64,000 nt of DNA, taken from Niallia circulans NBRC 13626 (GTDB lineage: Bacteria; Bacillota; Bacilli; Bacillales; Cytobacillaceae). The stretch covers positions 248,001 through 312,000 of the forward strand of contig NZ_BCVE01000001.1 of NCBI RefSeq assembly GCF_001591585.1. Direction: 5' to 3'. How positions within the stretch are numbered: the stretch's first letter is position 1; each line of letters opens with the position of its first letter. Below are positions 1 through 8,251 of the stretch, piece by piece. The position numbers and the translations under genes are program-made. The notes beneath the pieces are model-generated. The model was not told the DNA's origin, searched no databases, and worked only from the letters and a program-made list of their open reading frames with translations.

Positions 1-215
1 TTTGCGGGTTTTGCAGTATCATAAGTCCCCCACACCATGTAAAATGTCAAATCATCCAATTTTCGTACTTTTTTATCAATCCTATATAAAATAAAACTCC
101 ATGATGTGCAGTACCTTCATGAAGTCTCTATTTTTCAAACATATCATTGCTCTTTTTGTCCAACTCAAATATCTTAATTGTATTTTAATTCACTTGCTTT
201 ATGTACACGTAAACC
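1..215. repeat. Degenerate ~200 bp repeat, copy 1
   Basis: This AT-rich block is a diverged copy of blocks near 1076-1280 and 1312-1475. Shared landmarks in order are a GTATCATAAGTCC-like word, CATGTAAAATGTCA, a TTTTT-rich stretch, a CTTCATGA word and CATTGCTCTTTTTGTC. It lies beyond the distal immunity gene and may continue past the window edge. Copies were aligned by eye. Confidence 0.55.
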
Positions 216-257
216 CTTTCGTATAACTAATTTAAGCATTAGAGTACTCTAAACACG

Positions 258-728
258 TTATCTTTCCTCTTTACACAAATAATTGTAATGACCAAATTCA
301 GGAAATACATCCCAGTTTCTTTCAAGGATATCGCTAGTTTCGCGCTCCTCGACTGAACCGGTCTTTAAATCTCTCTTTTCCATTGCTATAAAGCCATCTT
401 CTCGGAAGCCCAAAATCAAGGTGCTTACTTCTATGTCAGTTTCATCATCATATTCCCAATACATGGCTGTTCTTAAAAAAATCTTACCATCACTCATAAC
501 TTCAAAATCATAATTTAAATATTTACGAATCAGGTCATCATAAAACCCTAACGAAACCCATTCATTTGTAACATTTACAATATACTTAGGTTTCTCATCC
601 TCTAATAATACCGCCGTATATGGTTCTTGTTTTTGATGGTATGTGTATGCAGTACGGACATCAAGTATGTTCCAAGGCTTCTTTTTGATGTCCGACCATT
701 CGTCACAATAATAAATTTTCATAGTCAA
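258..728 (-). CDS. Putative immunity protein of a lost toxin (unknown family)
   Basis: I do not recognise the family. The protein is about 155 residues, soluble, acidic and rich in aromatics, with no signal peptide or membrane segment, which suits a cytosolic immunity protein. The start is either TTG at 728, well spaced from an AAGGTG site, or ATG at 722. The stop codon of a decayed toxin tail (725-727) overlaps this start region, the arrangement expected of a toxin/immunity pair. The gene is the last of the leftward type VII effector locus. The immunity role is inferred from context and no fold evidence is available. Confidence 0.6.
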   Translation of the reverse strand: MTMKIYYCDEWSDIKKKPWNILDVRTAYTYHQKQEPYTAVLLEDEKPKYIVNVTNEWVSLGFYDDLIRKYLNYDFEVMSDGKIFLRTAMYWEYDDETDIEVSTLILGFREDGFIAMEKRDLKTGSVEERETSDILERNWDVFPEFGHYNYLCKEER

Positions 729-1110
729 TTATACACCTTCCCCTTAATATCCCTAATAATAATCCTGCTTTTTGCTGCCTCATCAAGAATTATTTGCTGA
801 ATTGGTTTATTTTGTACAGGTATTTCTAATATTAATTCACTTTAAGTCGCCCTTCTTTGAAAGCGTTAGAATTAAAAGTCCCATTTGTTATTTTAGAACC
901 CGAAGAATGTTTTTTGTGATTTCATTTAAGTAACTCTTAGCTGTTTTTTTCTTGCACTTCACTAAGTTGAGTAAATTTTCTCGATACTATTTCCTTGTTG
1001 GGTGCATTCGAGTCAACTACTTACTTTTTACCCCTACTTCTTTTGCTTCCAACTCTACCTCATCATTAGTTTGTCAACCATTCCATATCATAACTACCCC
1101 TGCTATGTAA
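725..1110 (-). pseudogene. Decayed C-terminal toxin domain remnant
   Basis: Reading leftward, coherent protein pieces appear in alternating frames. An acidic piece near 1040-1085 is followed by VDSNAPNKEIVSRKFTQLSE, TAKSYLNEITK, SGSKITNGTFNSNAFKEGRL and finally LILEIPVQNKPIQQIILDEA and IIIRDIKGKVYN, ending in TGA at 725-727. At least four frameshifts, one at a run of A around 945, separate them. No start or upstream effector domain is present. The piece ends exactly where the immunity-like gene begins, so it looks like the tail of a displaced toxin module. The precise frameshift positions are read by eye. Confidence 0.6.
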
Positions 1111-1280
1111 AATGTCATCTCGCCCATTTCTCTTTCTTATTCAGTCCCGCCAAGTATTAAAACGATACTCCTTGATGGTACAACCATCATGAGCTTTCGA
1201 TTTTCATGTAAATCATTTTCTTTTTGTCTCACTCAAAAATCCTCACTTTCTTTTTACTAGATTTATGTATCTGTATCGTT
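1076..1280. repeat. Degenerate ~200 bp repeat, copy 2
   Basis: This copy shares ATGTAAAATGTCA with copy 1 and AGTATTAAAAC plus CTTGATGGTAYAACCATCAT with copy 3. The last word is an inverted repeat, TGATGGT/ACCATCA. It follows the decayed toxin tail directly, so repeats and toxin debris alternate. Confidence 0.6.
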
Positions 1281-1311
1281 TAGCACTACGAGCTTTGTCA
1301 TTGTTGTCTTT

Positions 1312-1475
1312 AGTTTGTGGTTTTGTAGTATAATAAGTCCTCTTTGCATGTAAAAATGTAGTCTCACCTATTTATCTTATTATTTTCACAAACACAGTAT
1401 TAAAACAAATGCCTTGATGGTATAACCATCATGAGTTATGAATTTTCATTAGCATTTTTCATGTAGACCAAAGCA
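1312..1475. repeat. Degenerate ~160 bp repeat, copy 3
   Basis: It contains GTAGTATAATAAGTCC, like the start of copy 1, then CATGTAAAAATGT, AGTATTAAAAC and CCTTGATGGTATAACCATCA as in copy 2. It sits between copy 2 and the terminator of the intact toxin operon. Confidence 0.6.
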
Positions 1476-1483
1476 TAAATTTC

Positions 1484-1531
1484 TCACAAAAAACAAAAAG
1501 CACCTGTTGCCTATTAGACAATCAAGTGCTT
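1484..1531 (-). terminator. Terminator of the type VII effector operon
   Basis: On the minus strand an AAGCAC(TTG)/(CAA)GGTGCTT stem-loop (1498-1531) runs into a TTTTTGTTTTTTG tract (1484-1497). It lies about 70 bp past the SMI1-type immunity gene, so the leftward operon probably ends here. Confidence 0.75.
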
Positions 1532-1600
1532 AAAGTAAATTAAATAAGTGTTACTAACTTACGGGCATTATATCAAGGTTTAGATACTACCAACAAGTAT

Positions 1601-2074
1601 CTATTCTGTTAACATATTTAGAAATTCTTCAAAGCTATTACTTACAATATATGTTATAGGATTTAAATCTGAAGACTCTTCATGATTCCAAACGCATACA
1701 ATAGGCTCTTCAACATTGTTACGATAGTCTAAGCAAACAAAGTCACCTGCAAATAAAACAGCTATTGGTAGCAGTTCAGTACCTACTAAATTTTCATCAA
1801 AAACAATTCTTTCGTCTAGTTGTGTTCTAACTACTCCTATATCGTAATACTCATCATCTCTTTCACCGGTTACTTTTAAAATACATAAAAACCTATCAAT
1901 CGCATAAATATGGCTATTACACTTAAAACTATCCTTTATAGGAGTACCACCATTATATTTTTTTATAAATTCTTTATACGTCTCTGGTAAATTTATTCTC
2001 CACTTACCTTCCTTTTCAGAAAGCAAAGTATCGTCCGGCAAGGGATAAATTATTGAACCATCCTTAAATTCCAT
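1601..2074 (-). CDS. SMI1/KNR4 (SUKH-type) immunity protein
   Basis: The 157-residue protein carries the SMI1/KNR4 signature: LPETYKEFIKKYNGG near residues 29-43 and a later hydrophobic segment with FAGDFVCLDY, ending in SFEEFL. SUKH proteins commonly neutralise nuclease toxins in contact-dependent and type VII systems, and Bacillus YobK is a comparable partner of an LXG toxin. A clear AGGAGG site precedes the ATG. It starts 22 bp after the WHH nuclease effector gene, so it is almost certainly the cognate immunity gene and shares its transcript. The pairing is inferred from order. Confidence 0.85.
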   Translation of the reverse strand: MEFKDGSIIYPLPDDTLLSEKEGKWRINLPETYKEFIKKYNGGTPIKDSFKCNSHIYAIDRFLCILKVTGERDDEYYDIGVVRTQLDERIVFDENLVGTELLPIAVLFAGDFVCLDYRNNVEEPIVCVWNHEESSDLNPITYIVSNSFEEFLNMLTE

Positions 2075-2095
2075 TACTATACCTCCTCAATATTA

Positions 2096-3925
2096 TTATC
2101 TTGGAGCGTCTGCCCACATACCTTTTGTCCTTCCACCATTATGAGGTGTAATATTATGAATGCCAAAGGGGACTAGATCCATTTTACCAGGAACCTCCGT
2201 ATGATGCCACGTCATCCCTTTTCTTGTACCACCTATTTGTTCGTCTAACCACTTAAACTGTTCTTTATCCGATAACTTCCAAAATCTCTCTGGTAGCTGA
2301 ACAGTCTCTTCTACAACACCTGCACTTGCAAAGTCGGCAAATCCATACCTCATACCATCTGCTTTTGTAACCTTTATTTCAGGAATATGTCCTTTTTCTA
2401 TAGCCATTTCTTTTATCTTTCTTTTTTGAACAGAAGACAAGCTATCTCCACCCGGAATAGTATCATCCCAAGACCAAGGTTTGTTTAAATCAACATGTTC
2501 TTTATATACTTTTGCATAGTCTTCAATGACTTCATCAAATTTCTTGTTACCATTTATAAAATCATCAATATTTCTTAAATTAGTTTCACTAACTCCCTTA
2601 TCTTTAACTGTACCCTTAGTAGTTCCCTTCCCTTCCACTTTCCTCAAAGAGGCCGGAACGATTGAATCCATCCGATTTTCTATTGTGGCTCTGCTCCACA
2701 CATTGATAGGAGCCTGATTCGCTGTACTTAGTTGGAAGGACGGATTGGGCATAAGGTTTTGTCTAAAGAAGTGGGTAACTTCTTGGACATATTGTTTTCC
2801 ACTATTTTTTATACCATTAGGCCATAGGCTGTTCTCTTTCTTGCTTCCATCGATTCGTTGGAGCGATTTTGTTGTTTTTTGTGAAATGGCTGAACGGATT
2901 TCGTTGGCTTTATTTTTACTTTTTTCTCCTTTTAACAGCTTTAGGTATTTTGCTTGGCCGACATATGGGAGGAAGGAAGTGGCTGCACTCCCCGATACAT
3001 ACATAATCCCTTCTTTTTCGGCGGTGTCTGTTATAGACTGCGCCATCGATTCAAGGACGATTACGGGATCGTGTATAATCGCATCGAGTGTTTCTGTAGC
3101 ACTCTCTATCCTTTTCGTAGAAGCTTTTTTTAGAAAATCTGGCTCTATAGAATCTGGAATTATTCCTGATGCGGCCACGATTCCAGCATCGATCACAAGC
3201 GTAATAAGGCCTTTGGCTATCTCATAAATCGCTACTGCGAGACCTTTTACAAAATCCCAAGCTCCCTCTGCTGTTACAGAAATCACATCGCTTACCCTTT
3301 CAGAGAAGGTTGTATAGCGATCCTTGACCCGAGAGGCCTTGTTTGCATATTCATCATCTGTGTTTTCATACTTTTTTACTTTTGACTCATAGAGATCCCA
3401 CAGCTCTTCCATTTTATTTTTTAGCTTGGATTGAACAGATTCCATATCATTTCGAATGCTTTCCAGCTGTTGTTTATTATATCTGCTTCGCTCTTTTTCT
3501 TCCGGATCTGTATCGTCAAACAGACTAAATAGAAGGCTGGGGGACCGATATGTTTCCTGAATGGCGCGGCTAAGTCTATAGGTTACTCCCCATTCAATCT
3601 GGGTGAGATTTCCCCAAATATCGTTCCGATCGACTCTCATCATGCTGTTTCTGGAAATAGGGCTAATATAGGCCGTTGTATCAGCCACATAGTTTTCAAA
3701 CAATGTTAATAAATCCTCTATTTGCGTCTGATAGCTTTGGATATTTTTCTTAGATTGCTGCATGAGCTCTTCCCAGGCTTCCAGGCTCTTTCCCGCGTTC
3801 CTCTCTGTATAGCCAGCTATCGTATGCAGAGAAGTCTGCATCTGATGAAGAGCCCGCTTATATGTATGAAGCTGTTCAATGATCTGATCCAGAATCCCAT
3901 AGTTAATTTTTAAGTCCCGTTTCAT
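2096..3925 (-). CDS. Type VII secretion LXG-like effector with C-terminal WHH nuclease
   Basis: The 609-residue protein has three parts. Residues 1-90 form a long helical hairpin containing AWEEL, like LXG/WXG100 export domains. A middle region of coiled coil is followed by a hydrophobic stretch near residues 215-255 that could help entry into target cells. The last ~40 residues hold TWHHTE (572-577), LVPFGIHN and PHNGG, the pattern of the WHH branch of HNH/Endo VII nucleases. The start has GGAG 9 nt upstream and lies 2 bp after the preceding stop. Family knowledge predicts export by the type VII (Esx/Yuk) machine, none of which lies in this window. DNA versus RNA as target is not visible. 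Confidence 0.88.
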   Translation of the reverse strand: MKRDLKINYGILDQIIEQLHTYKRALHQMQTSLHTIAGYTERNAGKSLEAWEELMQQSKKNIQSYQTQIEDLLTLFENYVADTTAYISPISRNSMMRVDRNDIWGNLTQIEWGVTYRLSRAIQETYRSPSLLFSLFDDTDPEEKERSRYNKQQLESIRNDMESVQSKLKNKMEELWDLYESKVKKYENTDDEYANKASRVKDRYTTFSERVSDVISVTAEGAWDFVKGLAVAIYEIAKGLITLVIDAGIVAASGIIPDSIEPDFLKKASTKRIESATETLDAIIHDPVIVLESMAQSITDTAEKEGIMYVSGSAATSFLPYVGQAKYLKLLKGEKSKNKANEIRSAISQKTTKSLQRIDGSKKENSLWPNGIKNSGKQYVQEVTHFFRQNLMPNPSFQLSTANQAPINVWSRATIENRMDSIVPASLRKVEGKGTTKGTVKDKGVSETNLRNIDDFINGNKKFDEVIEDYAKVYKEHVDLNKPWSWDDTIPGGDSLSSVQKRKIKEMAIEKGHIPEIKVTKADGMRYGFADFASAGVVEETVQLPERFWKLSDKEQFKWLDEQIGGTRKGMTWHHTEVPGKMDLVPFGIHNITPHNGGRTKGMWADAPR

Positions 3926-3927
3926 GA

Positions 3928-4230
3928 CTAGCCGCTCCGAATGTCCTTGCTGATTTCTTCGTCTGCCTTTGTCATTTCTTCCAATATGCTTTTACCGGCT
4001 GTATAGACAGCATGCATATTTTTTACTAACTCTTTATTTACATCATTATTCATATGATCCAGAATAGCATCTACTTTATCAATGAAATCAGAATGAAAGT
4101 TTTTCAGCTGATTTCTTGTGCCCGTACGAAAGGTGTCTGTGTAACTACTAAACTCATCGATACTGGATTGCAGGGTTTGTAAAGTAGCCTGTAACTCACG
4201 GATATCCATCTTTATCTGTGCGGTTCCCAA
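3928..4230 (-). CDS. Small helical effector partner (YwqI/DUF5344-like)
   Basis: About 100 residues, all predicted helix, with heptad-like spacing (IRELQATLQTLQSSIDEF). Such small helical proteins sit upstream of LXG effectors and assist their export. YwqI beside YwqJ in B. subtilis is the nearest layout I know. I chose the TTG at 4228-4230 because GGAGAGAGGAG lies just upstream. The longer ATG reading to 4287 would overlap the previous gene and lacks a site. The exact family is not certain. Confidence 0.72.
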   Translation of the reverse strand: MGTAQIKMDIRELQATLQTLQSSIDEFSSYTDTFRTGTRNQLKNFHSDFIDKVDAILDHMNNDVNKELVKNMHAVYTAGKSILEEMTKADEEISKDIRSG

Positions 4231-4255
4231 TGGTAAACTCCTCTCTCCTATTTTC

Positions 4256-4465
4256 TCATCTAAAAGGAACGGATTCAATAGCGACAATCAGTCGATTCAG
4301 TTCTATAATCATTTCTTCTATTTTTTCCCGCATCTCTTCTTCCACAGAGGCATTTTCTAAGTCCATTTGCTCAAAATTTTTCTGTATGCCCTCTTTGGCA
4401 TCTTCCAAAAAAGAGATCATATTTGATACTAAGCTAGAGGAAAAGCTTGACGTATAGTTTGCCAT
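4256..4465 (-). CDS. Small helical effector partner 2
   Basis: A 69-residue helical acidic protein (VEEEMREKIEEMIIELNRL) of the size and composition seen for second partner proteins in LXG effector operons. Its ATG overlaps the upstream stop as TAATG, so translation is likely coupled to the DUF4176 gene. It probably pairs with the 100-residue partner or the effector hairpin. The family was not recognised. Confidence 0.65.
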   Translation of the reverse strand: MANYTSSFSSSLVSNMISFLEDAKEGIQKNFEQMDLENASVEEEMREKIEEMIIELNRLIVAIESVPFR

Positions 4466-5160
4466 TATCTTTCACCAGCTCTTTCCATTTCCACTTGTAA
4501 CGATTGCATGTCCTGTGCGGAAAACTCAATCGATGTCATCTTTTTTTCTACAACTAGCTCTTCTTTCATAAGCAGTTCAAATGCTTCTTCCATCTCATCT
4601 TTAAAACCCATATGTATGACATTTGTAATCAAAGGCTCTGTGAAATAAAGGATGGCATCTTTCTTCATTTCTCCTACAGGATAAACCACACCGCCGTACG
4701 GAAAAAACGTTTGATAACCTGTTGGAACGGTATAACGCTTGGTGATGACAATTTTGGCTGCTGAAGAAGTTTGCTGTTCTGGCAGAAAGTAAAGTGGATT
4801 CAGTTCCACAACTGACCCTAATGGCAGCACTTCTCTCATTATTTCCATGCAGGAAGTAACGAAGGGGAAGAAAAGATTGTCCTGTAAACGATAATGGGAC
4901 TGTCTAAATTGAATCACATGCTCCTTATCCTCTTTTCTATAATAAATGATTTCCTGGTTAGTGCTCTTTATATCATAGGAACGGAGCCCTTGCTTATAAG
5001 CAAAATAGAGTTCCCGAAAGACGAGCTCGTCCTCCAAATATAAGTCAGCAAACGCATGGATTGCCGCACGATATTTCCCCTTTGATTCATCGGATAAAGA
5101 AACCATGAGCTGAGCTATTTTTTTCATTGCCAACGCCTTTAACTGTTTTCTATCATTCAA
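4465..5160 (-). CDS. DUF4176 protein of the effector operon
   Basis: 231 residues. The centre and C-terminus match DUF4176: LPLGSVVEL near residue 113, then a KIVITKRY strand, FPYGGVVYPVG and a final helix EEAFELLMKEE. DUF4176 proteins accompany LXG effectors in Firmicutes and are thought to act as effector-specific chaperones or adaptors. The residue-1-90 extension is helical. The start is TTG at 5158-5160 with GGGAGG 7 nt upstream; a nearby ATG is out of frame. It is the first gene of the five-gene leftward operon. Confidence 0.8.
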   Translation of the reverse strand: MNDRKQLKALAMKKIAQLMVSLSDESKGKYRAAIHAFADLYLEDELVFRELYFAYKQGLRSYDIKSTNQEIIYYRKEDKEHVIQFRQSHYRLQDNLFFPFVTSCMEIMREVLPLGSVVELNPLYFLPEQQTSSAAKIVITKRYTVPTGYQTFFPYGGVVYPVGEMKKDAILYFTEPLITNVIHMGFKDEMEEAFELLMKEELVVEKKMTSIEFSAQDMQSLQVEMERAGER

Positions 5161-5200
5161 ATGGCTCCCTCCCTGCCATGTAAATATTTTACATACATAT

Positions 5201-5229
5201 ATTATAAATGAGGGAATTGGAAATGATAA
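5201..5229 (-). promoter_or_regulatory. Candidate promoter of the effector operon
   Basis: On the minus strand TTATCA (5224-5229) and TATAAT (5201-5206) are 17 bp apart, about 40 bp before the DUF4176 gene. The -35 box is weak. The rest of 5161-5539 is AT-rich divergent intergenic sequence in which I see nothing else. Confidence 0.45.
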
Positions 5230-5539
5230 GGTTAAAAATAGCTAAATACCAAAGACCTACTTATATTCCTTTATTTTCCTAAATACCCCTTCATTCAAAT
5301 GCTGTCTACTAATAATTTTGAAGCCGGAAAGACTGACTCAATCAAAGGCTAATTTTGCTTTTTCCTACTAAATTTTCTAAATCAGATTCTATCCTCCTTA
5401 GTATATTTTTTGAAATCCCTGCAATCCTTGACCCTTATAGGGATGAGATGGATTTATTATTTTATTGCTTTTAAAACATATTAGCTCTGTTCTTTGGTAA
5501 AATATAGAATAGTTCAAAAATAAATTAGAGGATTTTTTT

Positions 5540-5887
5540 ATGATAAATGTGATGAAAGGTTTTTTCGCGAGCTTTTTTTGTTATCTATTTCTTTATGCTA
5601 TCTTATTTTTAATAGAAAATAAGATAGATGAACTTTTTGAAGCTCTTATTTTTCTGTCTATTAGTGGATTTTTCATTATTTTAATCCAGACCATCATAAT
5701 GGAGCTTTGTTTTAAAATAGAAGGATATAACCGATTGTTTGCCATAATGATAGGATTTATATACGGTGTTGCCATTTCTATTATATTTTCTGGAACACTT
5801 GATACGGAAATCTCCGTTCATTTATGGATTGGTTTTATTGGGAGTATTTGCAGTTTTATCTATGCGATTACTCGAAATGATTTCTAA
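5540..5887 (+). CDS. Small four-helix membrane protein
   Basis: A 115-residue, very hydrophobic protein with about four membrane segments and few charged residues. I do not recognise a family. A GAGG-like site lies before the ATG. The stop codon is immediately followed by the next ATG, so it is co-transcribed with the YjcQ-like regulator candidate. It stands opposite and divergent to the toxin operon. A role as a membrane partner of the downstream protein is a guess. Confidence 0.6.
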   Translation: MINVMKGFFASFFCYLFLYAILFLIENKIDELFEALIFLSISGFFIILIQTIIMELCFKIEGYNRLFAIMIGFIYGVAISIIFSGTLDTEISVHLWIGFIGSICSFIYAITRNDF

Positions 5888-6163
5888 ATGAGGGCTGCCT
5901 ACAGCATTCTAAGAGAGATACATAAGGGCATTGCTTTACCGACAGCAAAAGATTATGATATGCAACAGCGGCAATTTAAAAATTTCATCCTTTTTTTAGA
6001 AAATGAAGGATTTATTGAAAGAGTACTAAGAATCGATCCCTTTTTCTCCATAAAACCAGCTAGATTAACGAAAAAGGGACAAGCCTTTTTAGAAAAATAC
6101 AATTACTTAGAGGAAACTTATCCAGATAAACAAAATATGATGAAATGGATCCGAGTAGGATAA
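5888..6163 (+). CDS. YjcQ-like winged-helix protein
   Basis: A 91-residue protein resembling Bacillus and phage YjcQ: YSILREIHKG at the N-terminus, FKNFILFLENEGFIERV as a recognition-like helix, then a wing and ARLTKKGQAFLEKY. The family has a winged-helix fold of unknown function. The ATG directly abuts the upstream stop (TAAATG) with no own ribosome site, suggesting translational coupling. YjcQ genes are common in mobile regions, which agrees with the neighbouring toxin locus. Confidence 0.65.
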   Translation: MRAAYSILREIHKGIALPTAKDYDMQQRQFKNFILFLENEGFIERVLRIDPFFSIKPARLTKKGQAFLEKYNYLEETYPDKQNMMKWIRVG

Positions 6164-6210
6164 GAAGTGTACTCGAATGAAGCTAATGAGGAAAACTAAA
6201 ATCAATTTAA

Positions 6211-6265
6211 TAATAGCTCCAAGACTTCATTCCCATCAAGGAGCTATCTGTTTACGCTTTTTATT
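6211..6265 (+). terminator. Terminator between convergent genes
   Basis: TAGCTCC (6214-6220) pairs with GGAGCTA (6240-6246), followed on the plus strand by a T-rich stretch that overlaps the end of yoaT. It serves the rightward YjcQ-like unit. Confidence 0.5.
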
Positions 6266-7049
6266 TCTCATTATTATTTAAGCTGGTTTTTTTCCCCTTA
6301 ACCAGCTTCAAAGTTGCCACAATAAGAAAGCTAACTATCACCAATAATAGCCATGAACTCACTTTCCCAACATGAACAAGGCTCCAAGCATCTTTTTGAT
6401 TGGGATATTCCCATGCACTAAAATAAGTTGCAATGTTTTCCGCTATCCAAATAAAAAATCCAATCAGTACAAAAGAGAGTGCTAGCGGCATTCGATATCT
6501 AATACCATTTACCTTGTATAATACCCATGATTTCCAAAACACGATTAGGACCAATCCAGATAAATACCAACGAATATCTATCCAAAAATGATGGGTGAAA
6601 AAGTTCAAATATATAGCAGCAGCAAGTGGCACAACAACTAAAAAAGATGGCCAATTTACTAGCTCTACCTTTAACCTCCTCCATGCCTGACATAAAAAAC
6701 TCGCAACACTTGCGTACATAAAGCCACTAAAGAGAGGGACGCCAAAAATTTTTGTAATGCCCGCTTCTGGATAAGACCATGAACCCATATGAACCTTGAA
6801 AAGCTCAAGGGCAAGTCCAATCAAATGGAAAACGGTTATAACCTTTAACTCATCAATCGTTTCCAAACCAGTACGGACCATCACCCACTGCATAAAAAGA
6901 CAGATAAGAAGCAGCCAATCGTATCTTGGTAACAAGGGAAGTTCTATCATTTTTGTCATTGCCAGTGACGCAAAAATAGCTACAGGAAAAACACAAGCTA
7001 AAGCTTGTTGCCATCCGAAACAAATAAGCTGCTTTAATGCTCTTATCAC
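6261..7049 (-). CDS. yoaT: YoaT-family DUF817 membrane protein
   Basis: 262 residues with about eight membrane segments. The pattern RTGLETIDELKVITVFH, GSWSYPE, a central FFTHHFWIDIRW and a late WIAENIATYFSAWEYP is that of DUF817/YoaT. Function is unknown. It starts at GTG 7047-7049, overlapping the yozG stop (TAGTG), and follows yoaS-yozG exactly as in B. subtilis. The conserved trio suggests a membrane function controlled by, or coupled to, the small HTH protein. Confidence 0.88.
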   Translation of the reverse strand: MIRALKQLICFGWQQALACVFPVAIFASLAMTKMIELPLLPRYDWLLLICLFMQWVMVRTGLETIDELKVITVFHLIGLALELFKVHMGSWSYPEAGITKIFGVPLFSGFMYASVASFLCQAWRRLKVELVNWPSFLVVVPLAAAIYLNFFTHHFWIDIRWYLSGLVLIVFWKSWVLYKVNGIRYRMPLALSFVLIGFFIWIAENIATYFSAWEYPNQKDAWSLVHVGKVSSWLLLVIVSFLIVATLKLVKGKKTSLNNNEK

Positions 7050-7264
7050 TAGATTTCCTCTTCGTTTCTATATTCCAGTATATCGCCTGGCTGGCAATCC
7101 AATGCTTTGCATATTGCCTCTAATGTTGAAATACGGATTGCTTTTGCCTTTCCATTTTTCAAAATAGAAAGATTAGCCATTGTTATTCCAACCTTTTCCG
7201 ATAATTCTGTTACACTCATTTTTCTTTTTGCTAACATTACATCAATATTTATTATAATTGCCAT
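7049..7264 (-). CDS. yozG: YozG small Cro/CI-type HTH regulator
   Basis: 71 residues made almost entirely of one HTH_XRE domain: MLAKRKMSVTELSEKVGIT, then NLSILKNGKAKAIRISTL and CQPGDILEY. This type of short regulator is typically encoded with a DUF2975 membrane protein. It lies 10 bp after yoaS and overlaps yoaT. It probably regulates its own operon; I could not identify a clean operator in the AT-rich region upstream of yoaS. Confidence 0.88.
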   Translation of the reverse strand: MAIIINIDVMLAKRKMSVTELSEKVGITMANLSILKNGKAKAIRISTLEAICKALDCQPGDILEYRNEEEI

Positions 7265-7274
7265 TTATATCACC

Positions 7275-7757
7275 TCAGACGATTAAGTCGTTTTCTGATT
7301 TTATATCAATTGCCTCTTTTAATAGCTTTTGAAGTACTGCAGCAAAAACGGCAATGACCATCGAAGCAAAAATCAGAACAAGTCCAATTAAAATAATTCC
7401 TGGCGCATCATCCCTTTCTGCTAAGAGGTAAAATAACGGCAATCCCAACACAAAAATCGCGCTTATAGAAATGGCACAGTTTTTTATTTTCTTTAGTGCA
7501 TTAACGGACAACTCCGAAAATGCTTCATTCTTATCAATATAGTTTAACAGTTTAAATGCTTGATATAATGCGAAGTAGAAGGGAAATGCTGCTGCATAAA
7601 AATCAAGCATTATCAAATATTTTAAATAAGCATCATTAGGATACAACTCAGCAGCAAAATTTCCGATTTCTGGTACTAAAAAGATACATAAGGCCAGAAT
7701 AGGTACGCCAATAAGAATAACAGCAATCTTTAAAAAGAGCGTTGATACTTGTTTCAT
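7275..7757 (-). CDS. yoaS: YoaS-family DUF2975 membrane protein
   Basis: 160 residues with four membrane segments, a short loop containing LNYIDKNEAFSELSVNALKKIK between helices 2 and 3, and an acidic tail: the DUF2975 plan. I start at ATG 7755-7757 because GAGG is 8 nt upstream. The GTG three codons earlier overlaps that site. It is the first gene of yoaS-yozG-yoaT. About 200 bp of very AT-rich sequence precedes it and presumably holds the promoter. Confidence 0.83.
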   Translation of the reverse strand: MKQVSTLFLKIAVILIGVPILALCIFLVPEIGNFAAELYPNDAYLKYLIMLDFYAAAFPFYFALYQAFKLLNYIDKNEAFSELSVNALKKIKNCAISISAIFVLGLPLFYLLAERDDAPGIILIGLVLIFASMVIAVFAAVLQKLLKEAIDIKSENDLIV

Positions 7758-7978
7758 CAAAAACACCTCACTATTTTATTTCTATTTGAATTTATCATAC
7801 GATTTATCGATTTACAATAAATTTTTATTATTAATTATTTATTTTTTATTGTTTATAATAAAAAAGAGTAAAATAAAAAGTATCTCTTATAAAAAGAAAT
7901 ACTTTAACAATAAAATTATTTATCAATAAACTATCCTGTTACAAACATAAAGTCTTGTACAAATACGGAAACGGCCTT

Positions 7979-8161
7979 TCAATCAATCCGCTGGTTTTTA
8001 TACAATGCTTCTGCCTTCTTCAGTTCTTTCTTTACTTCAGGAGAAATTCTTTCTGCTTCTTTTAACGAAATGTCTCCAATTAACAAATCAATTGCTATTT
8101 TTCGTATGTTTTCTTCGTGAGACTGATGCAATATGTAGGAAATACAACTAATTTGATCCAT
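7979..8161 (-). CDS. Small hypothetical helical protein
   Basis: 60 residues, mixed charge, helical (LKEAERISPEVKKELKKAEALY). I do not recognise it. A convincing AGAGAGGTG site precedes the ATG, which supports translation. It stands alone between yoaS and a VOC gene, with more than 80 bp on each side. The composition resembles short antitoxin-like or regulatory proteins but there is no partner toxin next to it. Confidence 0.5.
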   Translation of the reverse strand: MDQISCISYILHQSHEENIRKIAIDLLIGDISLKEAERISPEVKKELKKAEALYKNQRID

Positions 8162-8251
8162 TCTTACACCTCTCTAAACATATTTTTATGAATAATTCTA
8201 TGTTTAGACAGAAAATTCCTTCTTTATTTGCCATTTCTATATCAGGGCAAT

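Noticed and set aside
2745-3227. Rightward open frame inside the effector gene
   Set aside because: Antisense shadow of the toxin coding region, with no ribosome site.
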